A model generated the notes under the pieces. The model was given only the letters and a program-made list of their open reading frames with translations. It was not told the DNA's origin and searched no databases. Shown piece by piece: positions 50,476-56,457 of a stretch of 64,000 nucleotides of DNA. Source of the stretch: JACQFK01 sp036383955 (GTDB taxonomy: Bacteria > Planctomycetota > MHYJ01 > JACPRB01); NCBI GenBank assembly GCA_036383955.1, contig DASVNH010000224.1:3348-67347 (forward strand). The letters are read 5' to 3'. Position numbers and translations under genes: made by a program. Numbering within the stretch: position 1 is the stretch's first letter; every line of letters starts with the position of its first letter.

Positions 50476-50934
50476 CTACTTGGCCAGCCAAGACAGCGGC
50501 AGAATCCCAGTTCGCAGCGCGTAGCGCACCAGCCCGGGGACATCCCGAATCCCGAGCTTATTAATGATGAGGAGTCGGTGCGTGTCCACGGTCTTTCTCG
50601 AGAGATTGAGCATTCGGGCGATCTGAGCTCCTCGTGTTCCGAGGACAATTTCGCGAAGAACCTCGACTTGGCGGCGGGAGAGCGCGGGGTTCTTAGGAGC
50701 TTGTTCGGCGGAATCGACCCGCGCGCGATCCGGTAGGGTGCCAATTGCCTCAACAGTAACACCACCCGCCAGCCTGGCTCGGCTCGCGATCAGCGAGAGG
50801 GCCTGGGCTTTGCTCAGGGGAGCAGTGACCAACAGCACCCGCGCTTTCGGCTCCGTCGAGTCGGATTCCCCGGAAAAGGAATGGCGCGCGACTAAGCGCG
50901 TCGTTCGGCCTCTCGGTTCTTCCCGCTTGCTCAC
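50476..50934 (-). CDS. LuxR/GerE-type transcription regulator
   Basis: A 152-residue DNA-binding protein. The N-terminal ~80 residues lack a clear receiver Asp pattern (TRLVARHSFSGESDSTEPKARVLLVTAPLSKAQAL). The GerE helix-turn-helix is complete: LSRRQVEVLREIVLGTRGAQIARMLNLSRKTVDTHRLLIINKLGIRD. The GTG start lies eight bases after a TACGCT -10. It is upstream of and in line with the T2SS operon, which it may control. Confidence 0.88.
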   Translation of the reverse strand: MSKREEPRGRTTRLVARHSFSGESDSTEPKARVLLVTAPLSKAQALSLIASRARLAGGVTVEAIGTLPDRARVDSAEQAPKNPALSRRQVEVLREIVLGTRGAQIARMLNLSRKTVDTHRLLIINKLGIRDVPGLVRYALRTGILPLSWLAK

Positions 50935-51382
50935 CGTGCGGAAGCGTATGGGACTTGGGAAGGTTGAGCAAGAGATTGTAGCTCGGAGATCAGCGGCGTC
51001 CTTCCAAACGGACCGTCAGTTCCTCGACAGAACGGGATACCTCAGTAAATCGACTCCTGCTTTGCGGGGCCATTGGTGGTCATTCCAGCGACGGCAAGGC
51101 GTCTATCGTGGGATTCACACCGCCCTGATGCCCAGGCCCATCGCCCCTGGTCAACGCGTATTTGCGCAAATCCCAATTAGCGACTGTATCCACCTGAGCG
51201 CGCGAGTGACGCCCGGCTGCTCGCCTTTCGGGCTCGCCGATCTGAGCACCGCAGCGTTCGTGCAGTGCTCAGGCTGTTTAGTGCAGTGCTCCCCCTCGGG
51301 GCGTAACGGTTCTGGATTAGGACAAAATAGGCCAATGAGCCGAATGGAAGCTGCGAGCGACCTGTTACGATCTCGGCTCCGC
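50935..51382. other. Right end of putative island, no gene supported
   Basis: About 450 bases without a convincing gene. It contains TGCGCAAAT (51163-51171) and ATTAGGACAAAATAGGCCAA (51316-51335), both matching motifs at the left end. Confidence 0.45.
51316..51335 (+). repeat. Candidate integrase arm-type site (right)
   Basis: 18 of 20 positions identical to 24898-24917, same orientation, about 50 bases before the right direct repeat. Confidence 0.5.
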
Positions 51383-51480
51383 GCTGATTGACAAGCCCAA
51401 GTCCCTGGGCTAAAGTGCCCTACCCTCGATCCAGCCCCTCGGGGACAGGTAGCTCAGCTGGTAGAGCACTGCACTGAAAA
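51383..51480 (+). repeat. Right direct repeat (putative attR): tRNA-Phe promoter plus 5' half
   Basis: Carries TTGACA (51388), a 17-base spacer, TAAAGT (51411) and nt 1-38 of tRNA-Phe. It matches 24733-24828 except around the sequence just before the tRNA. A crossover between the two copies would leave exactly one intact tRNA-Phe. Confidence 0.85.
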
Positions 51481-51518
51481 TGCAGGGGTCACCGGTTCAA
51501 CTCCGGTCCTGTCCACCA
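51443..51518 (+). tRNA. tRNA-Phe (GAA)
   Basis: 76 nt. Acceptor GGACAGG pairs with CCTGTCC, D arm GCTC/GAGC, anticodon stem CTGCA/TGCAG with loop CTGAAAA (anticodon GAA), and T arm ACCGG/CCGGT with loop TTCAACT. The discriminator A and CCA are encoded. A consensus promoter precedes it. Confidence 0.98.
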
Positions 51519-51533
51519 CTTCGACCCGCGGCC

Positions 51534-51701
51534 TTACGGATCGGATCCCAAGGCCTTCGCGAGCAGGTACCCCAGGACGATGATGCCGGCCGTCCCGATC
51601 GTCCCCAGGCCGATCAAGCCAAGACTCAAAATCCCCCAGCTGATCTTGGTCGTGACGCAGTCGCAGAGCCCGTGACCCTGGCCGCACCTGGCGCATCCCA
51701 C
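51534..51701 (-). CDS. Small membrane protein with Cys-rich start
   Basis: A 55-residue protein from the GTG at 51699-51701: VGCARCGQGHGLCDC is a CxxC..CxC metal-ribbon-like start, followed by one or two hydrophobic helices (ISWGILSLGLIGLGTIGTAGIIVLGYLLA). A TACAAT -10 lies six bases before the GTG, so the mRNA is probably leaderless. An ATG at 51740 would give 68 residues but lies upstream of that -10. Function unknown. Confidence 0.6.
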   Translation of the reverse strand: MGCARCGQGHGLCDCVTTKISWGILSLGLIGLGTIGTAGIIVLGYLLAKALGSDP

Positions 51702-51707
51702 CGCCCG

Positions 51708-51713
51708 ATTGTA
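51708..51713 (-). promoter_or_regulatory. -10 element (TACAAT), leaderless arrangement
   Basis: TACAAT, six bases, then GTG. Same layout as the genes starting at 26920, 51781 and 53066. Confidence 0.5.
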
Positions 51714-51767
51714 TCCCGATCCGCGCTTGGCTCCCCGCATTGAGTGCCCGTCGTCGATCCCGCGCGC

Positions 51768-51773
51768 TATCCT
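51768..51773 (+). promoter_or_regulatory. -10 element (TATCCT), leaderless arrangement
   Basis: GCTATCCTT with seven bases between TATCCT and the GTG at 51781. Nearly the same string precedes the gene at 53066. Confidence 0.5.
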
Positions 51774-51780
51774 TCACTTC

Positions 51781-53016
51781 GTGGGACGTCCGGCCAAGCG
51801 TCTGGCGCTGATTCTGCTCGCCGTCATCGCGGCCGCAGTATCGGCGACATGGCTCTGGGTCGGGGCGGTCGAGCGGCGACTGCGGGCGCGAGCCGACGAC
51901 CGCGTCCGTGAGCTGGAAGCGGAGCTCCTGAAGCGGGATCCACGACGTCCCGCGCTTCGCGGCGACGCGCTTCCGGGCGACGCCTGGGAAGACTACGCGC
52001 CGGCCCTGTCCGCCGTCCATGCTTTGCCTCACGACCTCCAGCGAACCCTGGCGGACCGGTCCTATTCCAGGGACGGCAGTCCCGAGCAGGTCGCCGCGCT
52101 GGGCGCGATCCTGAAGGGATTGCGCCAAGGCTCACGCCGCGCGGAGGCTCGGATCTTCCTGGAGCACCATTCGACCATCGACAACAGCGTCCCGATGGGA
52201 ACCCTCTACTCAACGGCCAACTACCTGGGAAACGCGGCCGCCATGGCGGGGGCTCGCCTCCTGGACGACGGTTTGGCGGAGGAAGGCGTCGACCTCCTCC
52301 TGTCCGCCGCGCAGTTCGGCCGTGACGTCGCGGCCCACCCCGACTTCATGGGATGGAGACACGGCATCGCCGTGGTGCACTTGGTTCTGGAGCAGGTGGA
52401 CGCGCGTCTCCAGGTCGGCCGCGTCCCGGAAAGACAGGCCCGAGCGATCGGGGCCGCGTTGGCCATCCTCGACGACACCGCGAACTCCTACTCCGACGAC
52501 GTCAGCCGGGATCTGCTGCACTGGGGTCGGCGAGCGTTGAGCGGGCTCCCCGGCGAAGAGCGGACCCGAGGCGGCCCCTCCCCCACCTGGAGGCAGGCCT
52601 ATTCGCGTTCCATCATGGAGCTGACGGCCTTCTTGGACTTCGACCAGGCCGCGAAGAGCCGCGCCGCGCACCTCGCGCTTCCCCATCTCCAGGCCAATGA
52701 AGCGTGGAAAGACCTCCTCGAGGAGGTCGCCTCTCGCCGCAATCCAGCGGCCACGTTCATGAATTCCGGCGTGTGCTCCCACCGGGTCATCCGCGAGAGC
52801 CTGGTGAGGCTGAGGCTCCTCCGCGTCGCGCTCCATTATGCGGCGACGGGCGAAATCCTCGACCTGGCGGACCCCATGGGCGAACGCTTGCGCACGTCGC
52901 TCCGGAAAGAAGAGCTCCTGATCTGGAGCGCCTGGAGGGACGGCGAAGACGACGGAGGCGCTGAACGCGGAGACAAGGACCGGGTCCTGCGCGTCCCTCG
53001 CTTCGGAAAACGCTGA
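51781..53016 (+). CDS. Membrane-anchored protein of unknown function
   Basis: A 411-residue protein from the GTG at 51781 (the upstream in-frame ATG at 51709 lies before the promoter). One membrane segment spans residues ~8-25 (LALILLAVIAAAVSATWLWV). The rest is helical (LEAELLKRD, AGARLLDDGLAEEGVDLLLSAAQFGRDVAAHP, VRLRLLRVALHYAATGE), resembling planctomycete proteins of unknown function with tetratricopeptide-like helices. It is followed by an RsbU-type phosphatase in the same direction with its own promoter. Confidence 0.75.
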   Translation: MGRPAKRLALILLAVIAAAVSATWLWVGAVERRLRARADDRVRELEAELLKRDPRRPALRGDALPGDAWEDYAPALSAVHALPHDLQRTLADRSYSRDGSPEQVAALGAILKGLRQGSRRAEARIFLEHHSTIDNSVPMGTLYSTANYLGNAAAMAGARLLDDGLAEEGVDLLLSAAQFGRDVAAHPDFMGWRHGIAVVHLVLEQVDARLQVGRVPERQARAIGAALAILDDTANSYSDDVSRDLLHWGRRALSGLPGEERTRGGPSPTWRQAYSRSIMELTAFLDFDQAAKSRAAHLALPHLQANEAWKDLLEEVASRRNPAATFMNSGVCSHRVIRESLVRLRLLRVALHYAATGEILDLADPMGERLRTSLRKEELLIWSAWRDGEDDGGAERGDKDRVLRVPRFGKR

Positions 53017-53052
53017 GCACCCCTGCCGCCCTCCACCCCGGCCGTTCGGTGC

Positions 53053-53058
53053 TATCCT
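53053..53058 (+). promoter_or_regulatory. -10 element (TATCCT), leaderless arrangement
   Basis: TATCCT, seven bases, GTG. Identical hexamer and spacing to the promoter at 51768. Confidence 0.5.
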
Positions 53059-53065
53059 TAATTCC

Positions 53066-54520
53066 GTGAGCGCCGATCGGGTCCTCTTCTCGGACGACGA
53101 GACGCAGGTCGTGCGGGCCGACCGCGGCCGCGCCGCCATCCTCCGCTTCACCGGCGCCTGCTCCCCCGCCCTCTTCAAGTGGCTGCCCAGCGCCTTCGAC
53201 GGCGTCCGCCACGTCGCCGCCGTCAGCCTCCGCGGGCTCTCCGGCATCGAGGCGCCCTTCGTCCGCAAGATCCTCGACCTCGCCGGCCGCAAGGTCCCGC
53301 TCGCCTTCGTCAAGCCGCCGGCGATCGTCGTCGACCTCCTGGGCACGCTCGCCGCCCGCGACCGCGTCGCGCTGCTCAGCGCCGAGGCGGCCGTCGCCGA
53401 ATCGGGCAGCCTCCCGGATTCGGTCGCGAACGAGCTCAAGGCCCTCGAGGAGCTGGCCTCGCGCTTCCGCGTCAACCCCCTCTGGCGCCGCGTCGACCAG
53501 GACGGCGTCTGGCTCTGCGCGTGCTGCGGGAAGGAAGTCGACGACGTCCGCGTGAAGGACGTCCAGGCCCCGGACGAGCCGGCCCTCCGCAACATCCGCG
53601 GCCATCTCCTCCAGGATTGCCAGGCCTGGCGCGCCGGACGTCAGGCCCCCCTCCCCGCCTGCGTCCTCGACGCCTTCCTCGCCGAGATCAATCAGCGCAA
53701 GCGCGGCGAGAACGCCGAGCGCCGCCGCCTCGTCGCCGAGGAGCTCCACACCCTCCAGACCCGCGTCGAGTCCATGCAGGAGCTGGAGCACAGCGTCGAC
53801 CAGGCCAAGCGCCGCCAGCTCCACCTCATCCCCATCGATCCCCCGCCCGACGACGTGGCCGACATCGCCGTCCACTACCGGCCGCTGCAGTCCGTCAGCG
53901 GCGATTTCCTCGACTTCTACCATCTCGCCGACAATCGCTTCGGCGTCTCCGTCGGCGACGTCAGCGGCCACGGCATCGAGACCGCCATCGTCATGGGCAT
54001 GGCCAAGATGGCCCTCCGCGTCCGCTCCCAGGCGCTCGGATCCGTGCACGACGTCGTCCGCTACGCCAACCGCGACCTCTTCTCGGAGCTCCGCAAGACC
54101 GCCTTCGTCACCGGCGTCTTCCTGTCGATCGACCGCGCCACCCGCCGCATGGCCTACGTGCGCGCGGGACATCCCAAGCCGATCCTCGTGCGCGCGAACG
54201 GGGTCGTCGAGGAGCTCGAGGGCAACGGTCTCCCCCTCGGCATCGACGGCGGCAAGCTCTTCGACGCGGCCCTCCAGGAGCGCGAGGTCCAGCTCGCCCC
54301 GGGCGATCTCGTGTTCGTGTATTCCGACGGCCTGCTCGAGGCCGCGGCGGGCGGAGAGCAGTTCGGCGTGGAGCGGATCCTCGCGGCGCTGCGGTCGATC
54401 CCGCCCGACCTGCCGGCCCAGGGCGCGCTGGCGGCGGTCGTCGCCTCGCTCGACCGCTTCCTCGCGGGCACGCTCCTGGGCGACGACCTCACGGCCGTCT
54501 GCCTGAGGATCAAAGGCTAG
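53066..54520 (+). CDS. RsbU/SpoIIE-type PP2C phosphatase
   Basis: A 484-residue regulator. The N-terminal ~115 residues form a STAS-like domain (VVRADRGRAAILRFTGACSPALFKWLPSAF). A small zinc-ribbon-like patch follows (LCACCGKEV..HLLQDCQ), then a coiled coil. The SpoIIE phosphatase domain (residues ~270-484) has the metal-binding VSGDFLDFY, VGDVSGHGIETAI and FVYSDGLLEAA motifs. Such enzymes dephosphorylate anti-sigma-factor antagonists (STAS proteins) and so release sigma factors. The N-terminal STAS-like fusion may be its own substrate or an interaction site. Confidence 0.92.
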   Translation: MSADRVLFSDDETQVVRADRGRAAILRFTGACSPALFKWLPSAFDGVRHVAAVSLRGLSGIEAPFVRKILDLAGRKVPLAFVKPPAIVVDLLGTLAARDRVALLSAEAAVAESGSLPDSVANELKALEELASRFRVNPLWRRVDQDGVWLCACCGKEVDDVRVKDVQAPDEPALRNIRGHLLQDCQAWRAGRQAPLPACVLDAFLAEINQRKRGENAERRRLVAEELHTLQTRVESMQELEHSVDQAKRRQLHLIPIDPPPDDVADIAVHYRPLQSVSGDFLDFYHLADNRFGVSVGDVSGHGIETAIVMGMAKMALRVRSQALGSVHDVVRYANRDLFSELRKTAFVTGVFLSIDRATRRMAYVRAGHPKPILVRANGVVEELEGNGLPLGIDGGKLFDAALQEREVQLAPGDLVFVYSDGLLEAAAGGEQFGVERILAALRSIPPDLPAQGALAAVVASLDRFLAGTLLGDDLTAVCLRIKG

Positions 54521-54621
54521 CAGCCGGCCTCGTCCACGCTGATCTCCTCTTTCTCTTCCTTCGCCCGGGTCTGTCCCTTCCGCTTCTTGGCGGGCGCTTT
54601 CCGCTTCTTCGTGCGGGCCAT
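54517..54621 (-). CDS. Tiny Lys/Arg-rich protein (34 residues)
   Basis: MARTKKRKAPAKKRKGQTRA followed by an acidic KEEKEEISVDEAGC tail. An AAGGAGG ribosome site lies six bases before the ATG, which supports real translation. The stop shares the palindrome CTAG with the stop of the convergent phosphatase gene. The charge pattern (basic head, acidic tail) suggests binding to nucleic acid or the ribosome. Too short to assign. Confidence 0.65.
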   Translation of the reverse strand: MARTKKRKAPAKKRKGQTRAKEEKEEISVDEAGC

Positions 54622-54713
54622 GTCCGGCCTCCTTTCCAGGAGGTCGATCCTGCCCGCGACGGACCCGTGACGCGTAACGCCTTGGTCCTTGGTCTTTGGC
54701 GTTTGGCCCTTCC

Positions 54714-55751
54714 CTAGGCGAGCCGCTCCCCCAGGACGTCCTCCACGTAGAGCCGGCGCACGAGGAGGACGGCGCAGGCCGTGAGGGGCGTCGCGAGGAA
54801 GAGCCCGAGGACGCCGAAGAAGAAGCCGGCGACGACCTGGGCGATGATCGTGAGGGCGGGCGGGAGATGGACGGCTTTCTGCTCGATGAGCGGGGTGACG
54901 ATGTTGTTGTCGAGAGCCTCGACCAGCACGTAGAGGCCGACGACGAGGGCGACCTGGGTGCCGCCCTGGGTCATGGCGAGGAGGACCCCGGGCGCGGCGC
55001 CGAGGAGGGGTCCGAGATTGGGAATGAACGAGCAGAGGGCGGCGATCAGCCCCAGGCTGAGCGCGAGCGGCGCCTTCAGGATCCAGAGTCCCACGGTGAC
55101 GGCCAGGCCGATGAACGCCATCCCGATCAGCCGCCCGAAGAGCCAGCGGCGCAGGCGGCCGCCCAGCTCGACGAGGATCTCCTTGACCCGGTCCCGGCGG
55201 TCCCGCGGCACGAGGCGCGTCAGGCCGTCGCGGTAGACCTCGGGGTTGATCGCGACGAAGACCCCCACGAAGACGAAGATGGTGAAGCCGACGAGCACTC
55301 CGACCGCGCTCGACAGGATGCCCGCGGCCTGGCCCAGCATGGAGTCCCACTGAATCGGGGGGAAGCCGTTTCGCAGCAGCCGCCCGATCCACGTGTTCTT
55401 CACCTGGTCGCGGGCGTGCTCGATCGACTTCGGAATCTCCACCCGGACCTTCTCGATCTGACCCTCCAGGCTCGGCGCCATCAGCCAGGCCGCCGCCCCG
55501 AGCGCGGCCAGCATGCCGAGGACGACGAGGACGACGGCCAGCCCGACCGGAATCTTCAGGGTCCGGTTCAACCACTCGGCCGGCGCGCGGAGGAAGATCG
55601 CGAAGAGGATGCCCGCGAACGTCAGGAGCAGGATGAAGGCGCCGAACCAGGCGCAGAGGGCCAGCGCGACGGCCAGCAGCACGGCCCACGTGGCGATGAA
55701 CGCCCGCCGCGCGAGGGAGTCGGCCTGCCGGGGGGCCGCGTCCATCTCCAC
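54714..55751 (-). CDS. AI-2E family (TqsA/PerM-like) membrane transporter
   Basis: A 345-residue polytopic protein of the AI-2E/PerM family with about seven to eight hydrophobic segments. The family features LILLLTFAGILFAIFLRAPAEWL, ALCSFIPNLGPLLGAAPGVLLA and the LVEALDNNIVTPLIEQKAVHLPPALTI segment are clear. Members export signals such as AI-2 or act as Na+/H+ antiporters; the substrate cannot be told. GTG (55751) or ATG (55745) can serve as start. It follows sodC by three bases. Confidence 0.93.
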   Translation of the reverse strand: MEMDAAPRQADSLARRAFIATWAVLLAVALALCAWFGAFILLLTFAGILFAIFLRAPAEWLNRTLKIPVGLAVVLVVLGMLAALGAAAWLMAPSLEGQIEKVRVEIPKSIEHARDQVKNTWIGRLLRNGFPPIQWDSMLGQAAGILSSAVGVLVGFTIFVFVGVFVAINPEVYRDGLTRLVPRDRRDRVKEILVELGGRLRRWLFGRLIGMAFIGLAVTVGLWILKAPLALSLGLIAALCSFIPNLGPLLGAAPGVLLAMTQGGTQVALVVGLYVLVEALDNNIVTPLIEQKAVHLPPALTIIAQVVAGFFFGVLGLFLATPLTACAVLLVRRLYVEDVLGERLA

Positions 55752-55754
55752 CGG

Positions 55755-56288
55755 TTATTCCTTCCGGAGCGCCCCGCACGCGATCCGGCCTCCCGCGTTG
55801 CCCGCCGGATCCGTCATGCCGTCGTCCGGCCCCGCGTGGATCATCAGGCAGGTGCCGAAGACCGAGTTCGGCCCCGGCTCCAGCGAGAGGTACGGCGCGT
55901 GGAAGGAGCCCCGGGACGTCCCGTCGCCGGCCACCAGGATGTTGGGGAGATCGCCCGCGTGCGGGCCTTCCGGATTGAGCAGCCCGTGCTTGCGTCCCGT
56001 CGGATTGAAATGATCCCCCGAGCTCTTGAACTCGGGGCGGTCGCAGACGCCCTTCTCGTGCAGGTGCAGCGCGTGCGTGCCCGGCGGCAGCCCCCGCAGA
56101 TCCAGCGTGACCCGCAGGCCCCGCCCGTCCGGGGCGAATCGCGCGGTCCCGACCGGCCGGCCCTGGGTGTCGACGAGCTCCGCCCGCGCCGCCGGGGCGG
56201 CCTTCGACATCCGCGGCCCCTCCCCGTTCCCCTCCCGTTCGCATCCGACCAGCGCGAGCGCGGACAGGATCGCGAAAGATCTCTTCAT
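55755..56288 (-). CDS. sodC: Cu/Zn superoxide dismutase lipoprotein
   Basis: A 177-residue extracytoplasmic Cu/Zn SOD that converts superoxide to peroxide and oxygen. Lipobox ALALVGCERE gives a lipid-anchored Cys16. Copper ligands are in THALHLHEKGVC and SSGDHFNPTGRKHG, the zinc ligands in KHGLLNPEGPHAGDLPN, and the last copper His in LMIHAGPDD. NAGGRIACG carries the second disulphide Cys. Upstream is a long repeat-rich intergenic region. Confidence 0.95.
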   Translation of the reverse strand: MKRSFAILSALALVGCEREGNGEGPRMSKAAPAARAELVDTQGRPVGTARFAPDGRGLRVTLDLRGLPPGTHALHLHEKGVCDRPEFKSSGDHFNPTGRKHGLLNPEGPHAGDLPNILVAGDGTSRGSFHAPYLSLEPGPNSVFGTCLMIHAGPDDGMTDPAGNAGGRIACGALRKE

Positions 56289-56317
56289 GGGAGGCGGATC
56301 CCCGCGCGCGAATCCCG

Positions 56318-56457
56318 TTACGCCCCCTCCCGGAACCGGAACCGGACCCGGACCCGGAACCAGATCCGGAACTGGATCTGAACCTCGTTCCGTCCCCGTT
56401 CCGGTTCGCGTCCCCGCCCGGTTCCCGTTCCGGTTCCGGGTCCGGGTCCGGGTCCGG
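56318..56457. repeat. Self-complementary hexamer-repeat region (GGAACC/GGACCC)
   Basis: Between the giant gene's stop and sodC. The left part (about 56331-56365) is made of CCGGAACC/CCGGACCC units and the right part (about 56408-56457) of the complementary GGTTCC/GGGTCC units, so the two sides can pair. It resembles the element at 2767-2898 in design but has no C/G-tract core. Confidence 0.7.

Noticed and set aside
24829..51480. Integrase or transposase genes inside the island
   Set aside because: None of the reading frames shows a tyrosine/serine recombinase or DDE motif; mobility is inferred from the ends only.
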